Under the pieces are notes generated by a model. That model was not told the DNA's origin. It saw only the letters and a list, made by a program, of their open reading frames with translations, and did no database searches. This document shows, one piece after another, positions 25,536 through 34,330 of a stretch of 64,000 nucleotides of DNA. A program made the translations under genes and the position numbers. How positions within the stretch are numbered: the stretch's first letter is position 1; every line of letters begins with the position of its first letter. Source of the DNA: Rhodospirillales bacterium (GTDB taxonomy: Bacteria > Pseudomonadota > Alphaproteobacteria > Reyranellales > Reyranellaceae); the NCBI GenBank assembly GCA_016699855.1, contig CP064988.1, positions 3,252,501 through 3,316,500 on the forward strand, read 5' to 3'.

Positions 25536-27074
25536 CTACTCCGCCGCGACGCGCTTGTCGGCGGCGGCGGGCACCGTGTACCGGAACGCCACGTCGTCGA
25601 GGTCGATGGCGGGGAAGATGTTCTTCTCGTTCCAGTAGTCCTGGGTGTGCTGCCACTCCGGCTTGTCGCCGCGCTTCGGCAGCAGGTGCATGCCGCGCAT
25701 CAGGTAGCCGGGGTTGAAGTTCTCCGGGTCGATCCACGGCAGCAGCTTCATGTCCTTGTCCTCGGGCCGCAGCGCCACCTCGACCCGCGCCGCGCCCTTG
25801 CGCCGCATGTGGTTGAGCAGGCGGCAGACGAAGTCCCCGATCAGGTCGGCGCGCAGCGTCCAGCTGGCGCGGAAGTAGCCGAACACCCACAGCATGTTGG
25901 GCATGCCGGTGAACATCATGCCGCGGTAGGTGACGGTGTCGGCGAAGTCCAGCGGCTGGCCGTCAATGACGAAGGCGATGTCGCCCAGCACGTTCAGGTT
26001 GAAGCCGGTGGCGGTGACGATGATGTCCGCCTCCAGTTCGCGGCCCGACTTCAGGCGGATGCCCTTCTCCGTGAAGGTCTCGATCTCGTCGGTGACGACC
26101 GACGCCTTGCCGGCGCGGATGCCGCGGAACAGATCGCCGTCGGGCACGAAGGCGATGCGCTGGCGCCACGGCCGGTAGGTCGGCATGAAGTGCGGATCGA
26201 TCTCGGCGTCGGGGCCGAGATAGGCGCGGACGCCGGCCAGCAGCTCCTCCTTCACCTTCTCCGGCTCCTCGAAGGCGCGGCGCGTGAACACGGCCTGGTC
26301 GAACAGGATCTTGCGGCGCACGATCTCGTGGATCCAGGTCTCGTCGACCTCGAGCTCGCGCAGCGTGTCGGCGAGCACGTTGGCGTTGCGCGCCGGGATG
26401 AAATAGGTCGGCGAGCGCTGCAGCACCGTGACGTGGGCGCAGTCGCCGGCCATCGCCGGCACCACCGTCGCCGCCGTCGCGCCGGAGCCGATCACGACCA
26501 CGCGCTTGCCCTTGTAGTCGAGGTCCTCCGGCCAGGTCTGCGGGTGCACGACGCGGCCCTTGAACGCCGCCATGCCCGGCCATTCCGGCGTGTAGCCCTT
26601 CTCGTGGCGGTAGTAGCCCTGGCACATCCAGAGGAAATTGCAGGTGAAGCGGACGGTCGAGCCGTCGGCCGCGCGGACCGCCTCGATGGTCCAGAGATTT
26701 TCGGCGCTCGACCAGCGCGCCGACGTGATCTTGTGGCCGTAGCGGATGTGGCGGCCGAGATCGTTCTCGTCGATCACCTCGCCCATGTAGTCGCGGATCT
26801 CCGCCGCCGTGGCGATCGGCTTGCCTGTCCACGGCTTGAAGCGGTAGCCGAAGGTGTAGAGGTCGCTGTCGGAGCGGATGCCGGGATACTTGTGCGTCAG
26901 CCAGGTGCCGCCGAAGCTCTCCTGGCCCTCCAGCACCACGAAGCTGGTGCCGGGGCATTGCTTGGTCAGGTGGTAGGCGCCACCCACGCCCGAGATGCCG
27001 GCGCCGACGATCAGCACCTCGAAATGCTCGGTCCGCAGGGGCGTCGCGGCGGATGGCATGATCGTGTCGGGCAT
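25536..27074 (-). CDS. Flavin-containing (Baeyer-Villiger) monooxygenase
   Basis: A 512-residue FAD/NADPH monooxygenase. FAD binds at GAGISGVGGAYHL near residue 22. The Baeyer-Villiger fingerprint is FKGRVVHPQTWP (near 160-171), followed by GSGATAATVVPAM for NADPH. It resembles EtaA-type monooxygenases that also oxidise thioamides and sulfides. The start at 27074 (MPDTIMPSA) is preferred because AAGGAAAG precedes it; a 20-residue longer form from 27134 is possible. It is distinct in length and sequence from the HapE-type enzyme at 4068. Convergent with the TetR gene. Confidence 0.9.
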   Translation of the reverse strand: MPDTIMPSAATPLRTEHFEVLIVGAGISGVGGAYHLTKQCPGTSFVVLEGQESFGGTWLTHKYPGIRSDSDLYTFGYRFKPWTGKPIATAAEIRDYMGEVIDENDLGRHIRYGHKITSARWSSAENLWTIEAVRAADGSTVRFTCNFLWMCQGYYRHEKGYTPEWPGMAAFKGRVVHPQTWPEDLDYKGKRVVVIGSGATAATVVPAMAGDCAHVTVLQRSPTYFIPARNANVLADTLRELEVDETWIHEIVRRKILFDQAVFTRRAFEEPEKVKEELLAGVRAYLGPDAEIDPHFMPTYRPWRQRIAFVPDGDLFRGIRAGKASVVTDEIETFTEKGIRLKSGRELEADIIVTATGFNLNVLGDIAFVIDGQPLDFADTVTYRGMMFTGMPNMLWVFGYFRASWTLRADLIGDFVCRLLNHMRRKGAARVEVALRPEDKDMKLLPWIDPENFNPGYLMRGMHLLPKRGDKPEWQHTQDYWNEKNIFPAIDLDDVAFRYTVPAAADKRVAAE

Positions 27075-27230
27075 GGCTGCGTCTTTCCTTCGGTCGGGCG
27101 GGTTCGGCGCCGCCCCATGGTCCGTATGAACCACTGTTCACCCCGGGCGGTCCAGATCATTGATCGGCGTCAAAGCAGGCCCGCGGCCGCCGCCCGGTCC
27201 GGTCCGCGGAACGGCCGGAGCCGCGCCGTC

Positions 27231-28478
27231 CTAGGTCAGCGCCCCGACCACGGCGCCCAGCAGGCAGGTGGTCAGCGTGCCGGAGACGATCGTGCGCGGG
27301 CCCAGCGCGACGATGTCCTCGCGGCGCTCCGGCGCCATGCCGGTCAGGCCGGCGATCATGATGCCGAGCGAGCCGAAATTGGCGAAACCGCACAGCGCGT
27401 AGACCATGATCAGCCGCGAACGCTCCGACAGCGCCTCCTTCGGCAGCTTCGCGAGGTCGAGATAGGCCAGCAGCTCGTTGAGCACGGTCTTGGTGCCCAT
27501 CAGCCCGCCGGCCGTCATCGCCTCGCTCCACGGCACGCCCATCAGCCAGCACACCGGCGCCATCACCAGCCCGAGGATGCGCTGCAGCGTGACCGGCGCG
27601 CCGGCGATGTCCGGCAGCAGGCCGAGCGCGGCGTTGGCCATCCACACCAGCGCCACGAACACCACCAGCATGGCGATGATCGACCACAGCAGCTCCAGTC
27701 CGGCCGCCGTGCCGCGCACGATCGCGTCCATCGCGCTCGACGCCACCTCCGGCGTCTCGAACGCCTCGACGGCGCGCGTTGTCTCGGTCTCCGGCACCAT
27801 GATGCGCGCCACCAGCAGCGCCGCCGGCGCGCCGAGCAGGGCGGCGATCAGCAGATGCGCGCCGGCGTCGGGGATCACCGGCTTGAGGAAGATCGAGTAC
27901 AGGACGAACACCGTGCCGGCGATGCCCGCCATGCCGCCGGTCATCACCATGAAAAGCTCGGACCGCGTCAGACGCGCGAGGTAGGGGCGGATGAACAACG
28001 GCGCCTCGACCATGCCGAGGAAGACGTTGGCCGCCGTCGACAGTCCGACGGCGCCGCTGACGCCCATCGCGCGGCCCAGCAGCCACGAGAAACCGTTGAC
28101 GATCGGCGGCAGCACCCGCCAGTGGAACAGCAGCGTCGTCAGCGCGCTCATCACCAGCACCACCGGCAGCGCCTGGAAGGCCAGCACGAAGCTGGCGGCG
28201 GGATCCTTGACCTCGAACGGCGCCGGGCCGCCGCCGAGGTAGCCGAATGCCAGCGTCGTGCCGGCCCGCGTCGCCGCGGCGACCGCGTCGACGGCGGCGT
28301 TCACGGCGCCGAACGCGATGGCGATGGTCGGCACCTTCAGCAGCAGCAGCGCCAGCGCGAAGGTGATCGCCAGGCCGATGGCGGCGTCGCGCCAGCGCAC
28401 GGCGCAGCGGTTCTCCGACAGCAGCCAGCACAGGCCGAGCAGGGCGAACGCCCCGAGAAGCGATTGCGTCTGCGCCAT
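27231..28478 (-). CDS. NupC-type concentrative nucleoside transporter
   Basis: A 415-residue membrane protein with about ten hydrophobic segments. CNT-family motifs are visible: 'FAFQALPVVLVMSALTTLLFHW' near residue 112, 'NVFLGMVEAPLFIRPYL' near 150 (the ExPxxIRP-like signature EAPLFIRPYL) and 'LNELLAYLDL' with 'YALCGFANFGSLGIMIAG' near 350. It imports nucleosides using a Na+ or H+ gradient. No nucleoside-catabolic gene is adjacent. The last residue pattern ends at a stop shortly after TCLLGAVVGALT. Confidence 0.92.
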   Translation of the reverse strand: MAQTQSLLGAFALLGLCWLLSENRCAVRWRDAAIGLAITFALALLLLKVPTIAIAFGAVNAAVDAVAAATRAGTTLAFGYLGGGPAPFEVKDPAASFVLAFQALPVVLVMSALTTLLFHWRVLPPIVNGFSWLLGRAMGVSGAVGLSTAANVFLGMVEAPLFIRPYLARLTRSELFMVMTGGMAGIAGTVFVLYSIFLKPVIPDAGAHLLIAALLGAPAALLVARIMVPETETTRAVEAFETPEVASSAMDAIVRGTAAGLELLWSIIAMLVVFVALVWMANAALGLLPDIAGAPVTLQRILGLVMAPVCWLMGVPWSEAMTAGGLMGTKTVLNELLAYLDLAKLPKEALSERSRLIMVYALCGFANFGSLGIMIAGLTGMAPERREDIVALGPRTIVSGTLTTCLLGAVVGALT

Positions 28479-28586
28479 GGTCCCCCCGCCGACGCCTCAG
28501 GGCAACATCCGCGGGGCGGGGTGTCAATCGCGCCGCGCCGGCCGGCGGCGTGGTAAGGTGAGGGCCTCGGACGCGAGGGAAGGCCC

Positions 28587-29570
28587 ATGAAACGCCGGAA
28601 AGTCGTCGCGCTGCTTGGCGCCGCCGCGGGCTGGCCGCTCGCGGCGCGCGCGCAACGGTCCGGGAGCGTCCCGCGGCTCTGCTTCCTCACGCTCGATCCA
28701 GGCACGATGCGGACGACGCGGTTCGACGCGTTCTTCCGGGCGCTGAGCGACCTTGGTTACGTGGACGGTCGGACAATCGCCATCGACTACGCCTCCGCCG
28801 AGGGACGCGACGAGCGATTTCCGGCGCTCGCCGCCGAATGTCTGCGCCGCGAGGCGGACATCATCGCCGTCAGCACCACCCCGGGAGCCCAGGCCGCGAA
28901 GGATGCGACCCCCACCGTCCCGATCGTCATGCTTCAACTCGGGGATCCGGTCGGAACCGGGCTCGTGGACAGCCTCGCCAAACCCGGGGGGAACGTCACC
29001 GGCCTGTCGCAGATGACGTCCGACCTCGCGGCCAAGCGGCTCGCGTTGCTGAAGGAGGCCGTGCCCGGAATCTCGCGCGTGCTCGTGCTGGCGTACCTCG
29101 CCGACCCGATCGCGCGGTTGCAGGTGAACGCGCTGGAGGACTCGGCCCGATCGCTGGGCGTGACGCTGCGCGTCCAGGACATCAAATCGGTCGACGACCT
29201 GCCGGGCGCGTTCGACTCCGGGGCCCGGGAGCGCGTCGACGCGCTCCTCGTGACGGTCGCGGCGATATTCGTCGTCAACCGCGCGCGGGTGACCGGACTC
29301 GCGGCGCGCCACCGGTTGCCGGCGATGTACCCCAACCGGATCCAGGTCACCGACGCCGGCGGCCTGATGGCCTACGAGCCGAACGTCGCCGATCTCCATG
29401 GGCGCGCCGCCACCTACGTCGACCGTATCCTGAAGGGCGCCAAGCCCGCCGACCTTCCGGTCGAACAGCCGACGAAATTCTCGCTGGTGGTCAACCTCAA
29501 GGCCGCCGCGGCGATCGGGTTGACCATCCCGGAATCCTTCCAGCGGCGGGTCGACGAGCTGATCCAATGA
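28587..29570 (+). CDS. ABC transporter substrate-binding protein (TrpX/YtfQ-like, ABC_sub_bind family)
   Basis: A 327-residue periplasmic protein with a signal (MKRRKVVALLGAAAGWPLAARA). The family layout is plain: 'FFRALSDLGYVDGRTIAIDYASAEGRDERFPALAAEC' near residue 50, 'AAKDATPTVPIVML' near 110, 'GLVDSLAKPGGNVTGLS' near 130 and a closing 'LVVNLKAAAAIGLTIPESFQRRVDELI'. Such stand-alone binding proteins are very numerous in Bradyrhizobium-like and related alphaproteobacteria. No permease or ATPase gene is next to it. The ligand cannot be inferred. Confidence 0.92.
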   Translation: MKRRKVVALLGAAAGWPLAARAQRSGSVPRLCFLTLDPGTMRTTRFDAFFRALSDLGYVDGRTIAIDYASAEGRDERFPALAAECLRREADIIAVSTTPGAQAAKDATPTVPIVMLQLGDPVGTGLVDSLAKPGGNVTGLSQMTSDLAAKRLALLKEAVPGISRVLVLAYLADPIARLQVNALEDSARSLGVTLRVQDIKSVDDLPGAFDSGARERVDALLVTVAAIFVVNRARVTGLAARHRLPAMYPNRIQVTDAGGLMAYEPNVADLHGRAATYVDRILKGAKPADLPVEQPTKFSLVVNLKAAAAIGLTIPESFQRRVDELIQ

Positions 29571-29711
29571 GCGATCGCGGACTGCGCGCGCGGCCGCGGT
29601 GCGCGAACCCCCTTCCGACCCTCCTGATACGCGCGCCGACGCGGCTTGCGGCGGCAAGGGGGACATTGGCGATCCATCCGCCGGCTGCCCGGCGCGCCAT
29701 GAGCGCGCCGC

Positions 29712-30161
29712 CTAGTCGCGTACCGGCTCCCACTCCAGGATGCCGCGGTCGGCCATCAGCGACATGAACAGCAGGCCGTCCTTCAGCCGGTAGCTCCTCA
29801 CATAGGCGAGGTCCCGCGCGAGGCGGTCGCCCAGCGACGGCGGCGGACACATCGCGCGCGTCGCGGCGATGGCGCCGAACTCGAGCGTGCCGGAATCGCC
29901 GGCGGCCGACGGCGTGGCGCGCCAGCCGGCCGCGCCGCGGTTGCAGTCCAGCCGCAGCGCCGCGCGGCCGTCGGCCATGAACGCCACCGTCAGGCGCGAC
30001 GGATCGGCGACGCGCGTGGTGCCCTGCGCGTCGTCCATCGACTGGATGGCGCGCAGCCGCCAGGTCGTGCCGGCGAGGGGCTGGCCGTCCTGGCCGGTCG
30101 ACGGGGCCGCGCAGGCGCAGATCGAGGCGCAGACGGCGGATGCCAGCAGTCGCCTGATCAT
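29712..30161 (-). CDS. META-domain envelope protein (HslJ-like)
   Basis: A 149-residue secreted protein, possibly a lipoprotein: the N-terminus MIRRLLASAVCASICACAAPS has a Cys-rich lipobox-like end. The META domain follows, with 'LAGTTWRLRAIQSM' near residue 30, 'DGRAALRLDCNRGAAGW' near 68 and 'IAATRAMCPPPSLGDRL' near 95. META proteins are associated with heat-shock or motility roles in other bacteria, but the biochemical function is unknown. It lies just downstream of another envelope protein gene on the same strand. Confidence 0.85.
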   Translation of the reverse strand: MIRRLLASAVCASICACAAPSTGQDGQPLAGTTWRLRAIQSMDDAQGTTRVADPSRLTVAFMADGRAALRLDCNRGAAGWRATPSAAGDSGTLEFGAIAATRAMCPPPSLGDRLARDLAYVRSYRLKDGLLFMSLMADRGILEWEPVRD

Positions 30162-30205
30162 CGCGTCGCTCCGTCGTCGCCGGCGCGAGTGGTCGGGAGT
30201 GCCGT

Positions 30206-30961
30206 CTAACCGCCGAAGATCACCGCGTCCGGGATTTCGTAGCGCTCATCGCCGATCCGGATGAAGTGCAGATCGCTCTCCTTGCGTCCCGTCAGCGCGC
30301 CGGCGCCGTCCGCCTGGCTGCTGTCGGACCCTGTCGGCGCGCCCTTCTCGAAGAAGATCATGCGCTTGCGGCCGTCCGGGAGCGTCACCACGACGGTGGC
30401 GGTTCCGCCGCCGGCGCGGGCCACGCCGGTCTTGCACCGCGTCGTCGGCTGGCCCTTGTTCTGGGCGCAGGGAATCTCGCTTGTCGCGTCGAACCGGCCG
30501 GCGCCCGCGCGCGAGATCGCGTCGGCCGCCTTCGGATCGAGCGCCGGCGCGGCCGCCGCGCCGGCGCTCCGGATCGAGACGTCAAGCGTGTAGGCGGAGG
30601 TCTCGCCGCGGCGCGCCGCGGCGCGGATCAAATAGACCCTGAGCGTGTAGTCGCCGTCCGCCGGCAGCTTTCCCTCGAAGCGGTTGCCGGCGCTGGAGCC
30701 GATGAAGATGGCCTCGCCGGCGCTGCCCGGCGGCAGGACGTTGAAGTAGGCCATCGGATTGGCCGGCTTGAACTCGACGACCATCGTCTGCCCGGCCTTC
30801 GCGCCGAGCCTGTAGTCGATCGTCAGGTCGCCGTGGAGGGTGCCGTTGACGCGCGCCGAGCTCGCGCCCGGCGCGAAATGGACGCGCTCCTCCTTGATCT
30901 GCGCCTGCGTCGCGCTGGCGGCGACAACCATGGCGAACACGCCCGCGACCATGATCCTCAT
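30206..30961 (-). CDS. Secreted protein with PPC-like beta domain, function unknown
   Basis: A 251-residue protein with a cleavable signal (MRIMVAGVFAMVVAASATQAQ). The first 130 residues form a beta-rich domain with 'DYRLGAKAGQTMVVEFKPANPMAYFNVLPPGSAGEAIF' and 'LPADGDYTLRVYLIRAAARRGETSAYTLDVSI', which looks like a pre-peptidase C-terminal-type (inhibitor-like) domain. The C-terminal part has 'GVARAGGGTATVVVTLPDGRKRMIFFEKG', seen in many uncharacterised proteobacterial proteins. The start at 30961 is chosen for its signal peptide. It is 44 bases upstream of the META-domain gene and likely co-transcribed. Confidence 0.85.
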   Translation of the reverse strand: MRIMVAGVFAMVVAASATQAQIKEERVHFAPGASSARVNGTLHGDLTIDYRLGAKAGQTMVVEFKPANPMAYFNVLPPGSAGEAIFIGSSAGNRFEGKLPADGDYTLRVYLIRAAARRGETSAYTLDVSIRSAGAAAAPALDPKAADAISRAGAGRFDATSEIPCAQNKGQPTTRCKTGVARAGGGTATVVVTLPDGRKRMIFFEKGAPTGSDSSQADGAGALTGRKESDLHFIRIGDERYEIPDAVIFGG

Positions 30962-31227
30962 TCCCGCCTCCCGCGCGGCCGTTGGACCGCCGCGCCTTTC
31001 GCTATCCATCGATGCGCGGACAGTCGATCGCCTCGTCGCACCGTCGGATCGCCGCCGCCGGCTGTCAATGGCGGCGGCAACTCCACGCGGCGACAACGCA
31101 CCGCTTGCGTCGGGCGACCTTCGACGTCGCGGTCGCGCCGCCCGACGCCGCGCCGGGCGGGTGGCCCGGCCCGCCGCCATGTGATTGGATCGTCGCCAAT
31201 CGGCACGCGGACGGGAGGGAACACCGC

Positions 31228-32031
31228 ATGGATTTCAAGGACAAGGTCGCGCTGGTCACCGGCGGCGGCAACGGCATCGGGCGCGCCAGCAGCCTGGGCT
31301 TCGCGTCGCGCGGCGCGAAAGTGGTGGTGGTCGACCGCGACCGCACCGGCGGCGAGGCGACCGCCGGCATCGTGCGCCAGAACGGCGGCGAGGCGTTGTT
31401 CGTCGAGGCCGACGTCACAGACGCCGCGGCGACGCGCGCCTACGTCAAGGCCGCCATCGACGCCTACGGCCGGATCGACTGCTTCCACAACAACGCCGGC
31501 ATCGAGGGCAAGGTCGCGCCGGTGGCGGAATGCGACGAGGCGATGTTCGACCAGATCATCGCGATCAACGTCCGCGGCGTGTTCCTCGGCATGAAGTACG
31601 TGCTCCAGCACATGCTGGCGCGCGGCGGCGGCGGCGCCATCGTCAACACCGCCTCGATCGCCGGCCTGATCGGCTCGCCCGGCATGCCGGCCTACGTCGC
31701 GTCCAAGCACGCCGTCATCGGCCTGACCAAGACCGCCTCGGGCGAGGTCGCGCGCCAGGGCATCCGCGTCAACGCCGTGTGCCCCGGCCCGATCGACACG
31801 CGCATGATCCATTCGCTCGAGGCCCAGCTCGATCCCGGCCAGCCCGACAAGGTCTCGGCGCGCTACCAGTCCAGCATCCCGCTGGGTCGCTACGGCACCT
31901 CGGAGGAGGTGGCGAACGTCGTGCTGTTCCTGTGCTCCGACCTCGCCGCCAACATCACCGGCGCGCAGTACGTCGTCGACGGCGGCCGCACCGCCACGCC
32001 GGGCGCGGTGACGTCGATGGCCGACAAGTAG
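31228..32031 (+). CDS. SDR family oxidoreductase
   Basis: A 267-residue classical SDR. TGGGNGIG (about 12-19), NNAG near 88, the serine strand IVNTASIAG near 138-146, YVASK near 156-160 and 'IRVNAVCPGPIDTRM' near 185. The tail 'ITGAQYVVDGGRTA' closes the fold. An ACGGGAGGG site precedes the ATG. It is likely an alcohol or 2,5-cyclohexanedione-type dehydrogenase, but substrate cannot be assigned. It is convergent with another SDR gene across a palindromic repeat. Confidence 0.9.
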   Translation: MDFKDKVALVTGGGNGIGRASSLGFASRGAKVVVVDRDRTGGEATAGIVRQNGGEALFVEADVTDAAATRAYVKAAIDAYGRIDCFHNNAGIEGKVAPVAECDEAMFDQIIAINVRGVFLGMKYVLQHMLARGGGGAIVNTASIAGLIGSPGMPAYVASKHAVIGLTKTASGEVARQGIRVNAVCPGPIDTRMIHSLEAQLDPGQPDKVSARYQSSIPLGRYGTSEEVANVVLFLCSDLAANITGAQYVVDGGRTATPGAVTSMADK

Positions 32032-32079
32032 CGTCGCGGGCGCGGAGCGAGCGGGCGCCACGAGGTGCCACCGCGACCG

Positions 32080-32152
32080 CCCGTCATTCCGAGCGCAGCG
32101 AGGGATCTTTCGACGACCTAAAGATCCCTCGCTGCGCTCGGGATGACAGTGT
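32080..32152. repeat. Palindromic repeat, complete copy
   Basis: 'tcattccgagcgcagcgagg' faces 'cctcgctgcgctcgggatga' with 'gatctttcgacgacctaaagatc' at the centre, giving a long hairpin between two convergent SDR genes. This is the clearest complete copy of the dispersed repeat and may serve as a bidirectional terminator. Confidence 0.75.
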
Positions 32153-32176
32153 GGACTGGTCCGGCCGCGGCGTCCG

Positions 32177-32977
32177 CTAGTTCGCCGTCATGCCGCCGTC
32201 GATCACCAGCTCGCTGCCGGTGACCCAGGACGAATCGTCGGACGCGAGGTAGAGGCAGCCCGCCGCGATGTCCTCGGGCGTGCCGAAGCGGCCCAGCGGC
32301 GTGGCCGCCAGCCGTTGCGCCGCCACCTCCGGATTGGCGTGGCCGGGCTGCGTCATCGGCGTGTCGACGAAGCCGGGATGCACGGAGTTCACGCGGATCC
32401 GGTCCGGCGCGTACTGGATCGCCGCCGCCTTCGAGAAGATGCGCACCGCGCCCTTCGAGGCGTGGTAGGCGGCGTTGGCGTGCGAGCCGACGATGCCGCA
32501 GATCGACGAGATGTTGATGATCGAGCCGCCGCCGGAGCGCTGCATCTCCGGGATCGCCGCCTTGGTGCCGAGGAACACGCCGGTGGCGTTGATCTCCATC
32601 ACGCGGTTCCACTGCTCCAGCGTCTGGTCGGCTAGCCGCGGCCCCGCCGTGACGCTCACCTGGATGTTCAGCTTCGGATCGCGGCCGGAGATGCCGGCGA
32701 TGTTGCAGAGGATGTCGAGCCGCCCGTAGGTGTCGACCGCGCGCGTCGCGATCTCCGCCCACCGCGCCTCGTCGCGCACGTCCTGCGCCGCGAAGCTGGC
32801 GGTGCCGCCGGCGGCCTCGATCTCCTCGGCGACGCGCGCGCCCGCCGCGGCGTTGCTGTCGGTCAGCAGCACGGCCGCGCCGTGGCGCGCGAACAGCCGC
32901 GCCGTGGCCGCGCCGATGCCCGACGCGCCGCCCGTGACGATCGCGACCTTGCCGACCAGTCTCTTGCCCGGTTCCAT
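32177..32977 (-). CDS. SDR family oxidoreductase
   Basis: A 266-residue classical SDR. TGGASGIG near residue 15-22, NIAG in place of NNAG near 92, serine strand INISSICG near 150, YHASK near 163-167 and 'IRVNSVHPGFVDTPM' near 190. The tail is 'VTGSELVIDGGMTAN'. A loop of about 15 extra residues (RDPKLNIQVSVTAGPRLADQ) follows the NIAG motif, seen in some steroid-type SDRs. The start has a GGAGGGAACG site. Substrate unknown. Confidence 0.9.
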   Translation of the reverse strand: MEPGKRLVGKVAIVTGGASGIGAATARLFARHGAAVLLTDSNAAAGARVAEEIEAAGGTASFAAQDVRDEARWAEIATRAVDTYGRLDILCNIAGISGRDPKLNIQVSVTAGPRLADQTLEQWNRVMEINATGVFLGTKAAIPEMQRSGGGSIINISSICGIVGSHANAAYHASKGAVRIFSKAAAIQYAPDRIRVNSVHPGFVDTPMTQPGHANPEVAAQRLAATPLGRFGTPEDIAAGCLYLASDDSSWVTGSELVIDGGMTAN

Positions 32978-33076
32978 GATGTCGTTCCCTCCGCTGGTAG
33001 TTCTTCCGCTCCGCGTTTGCCGCGCTCACCATCAGCTCCCGCGCCGCGACGCGGACGCGTCGTCGCCACAGTCCCA

Positions 33077-33130
33077 CCTGTCATCCCGAGCGCAGCGAGG
33101 GATCCAGGCGCCGACCCTGGATCCCTTGCA
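33077..33130. repeat. Left arm of palindromic repeat split by IS110 element
   Basis: 'tcatcccgagcgcagcgagg' begins a repeat copy whose expected partner arm is not here but at 34287-34316, on the far side of the IS110 pseudogene. The gap 32978-33337 otherwise holds only the element's non-coding end. Confidence 0.6.
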
Positions 33131-33168
33131 TGGTGTTTCCGCCTCGCTGGCGATGCCAGAGTGGCGGT

Positions 33169-33204
33169 GACGCGCGCCGGGGGTGGCCACCCCCGGCGCG
33201 CGTC
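33169..33204. repeat. Perfect 36-bp palindrome
   Basis: The two 18-base halves (starting gacgcgcgccgggggtgg) are exact reverse complements with no spacer. It lies in the non-coding region upstream of the IS110 transposase remnant. In RNA it would form a very stable hairpin. Confidence 0.8.
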
Positions 33205-33337
33205 GGCGGCGCGTAGCCCGACGGATATCCGGCGGCCCCCAGGGACCCCGACAGCGAGCATGGTGCGCGCGTCGCCTTCTTCGCAAAGCCCGAACGGTTG
33301 GCTGGTCGCAAACCGCATGCAAGATGGGGTCACGAAG

Positions 33338-34279
33338 ATGGACACGACGATAGCAGTGGCCGGCATCGACGTCAGCAAGGCGAAGCTCGACGTCGTCATG
33401 CCGGATGGCGGCGCCTTCGTGGTGCCGCGCGACGGGCGCGGCTTGGCGGCGCTGCGCGGGCGCTGCCGGGGCGGGCGTCACGGACATCGCCTTGGAGGCC
33501 AGCGGCGGGTACGAGCAGGAGGTGCTGGACGGCCTCGCCGACGGCGACTGGCGGATCCACCTGCTCAACCCGCGCCGCGTGCGGCGCTTCGCCGAGGCCG
33601 CCGGCGTGCTGGCCAAGACCGATCCGATCGACGCCCGGGTGATCGCCCTCTTCACCCGGCACTTCCCCGAGGCCGGCGTCGTCCGCCGGCCGCCCGGGGC
33701 GCGCCGCCTGGCCGAGTTCCTGCGCGTGCGCGCGATGCTGCGCAAGGCCGTCGACGACGCACGCAACCAGCTCGAGCACCTGCGCGAGCCGGCGTTGCGC
33801 GAACTCGTCCTCGCGCACCGCGCCGGCCTGGAGGGCCGCCTCAAGGCCCTCGACGCCGACATCGCCGCCGCGATCGAGGGCCGACGGCGAATGCCGCCGC
33901 AAGGCCTCCTCATGCGCTCGATGTGCGGCGTCGGCCCGGTGCTCGCCGCCAGCGTGCTCGCCGTGCTGCCCGAGCTCGGCTCCTGACCCGCCGGCAGGCC
34001 GCCCATCTCGCCGGCACCGCCCGCACCGACCGCAGGAGCGGCGCCGGCCGCGCCCGCGCCACCGTCCGCGGCGGCCGCGACGGTCTCGTCGAGGTCCTCC
34101 ACATGGCCGCCCTCAACGCCATGCGCTTCAACCCCGACATCAAGGCCTTCGCCGAGCGGCTCCGCGCCGACGGCAAGCCCTTCCAGCTCGTCTGCATGGC
34201 CTGCGCCCGAAAGATCGTCGTCACCCTCAACGCCATGATCCGCGACGACATCCCGTGGACGCCCCGCCTCGCCGCTTGA
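33338..34279 (+). pseudogene. IS110-family transposase, broken by frameshifts
   Basis: The N-terminal RuvC-like part 'AGIDVSKAKLDVVMP' (first Asp of DEDD) starts at 33338. A frame change at about 33466-33473 leads to 'GVTDIALEASGGYEQEVLDGL', 'KTDPIDARVIALF' and 'VGPVLAASVLAVLPELGS', and a second change near 33984 leads to 'LTRRQAAHLAG' and the C-terminal 'LHMAALNAMRFNPDIKAFAERL'. In the intact family these are one frame of about 310-340 residues. Part of the serine domain between 'HLAGTA' and 'RATVRGGR' also looks shortened. The element is inactive unless the shifts are errors. Confidence 0.85.
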
Positions 34280-34286
34280 CTTCGAC

Positions 34287-34316
34287 CACGGTTGCTCGCT
34301 GCGCTCGGGATGACAG
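34287..34316. repeat. Right arm of palindromic repeat split by IS110 element
   Basis: 'gctcgctgcgctcgggatga' complements the left arm at 33079. Together they would make a normal repeat copy if the IS110 remnant were removed. Confidence 0.6.
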
Positions 34317-34330
34317 TGAGCCGCGCCGCC

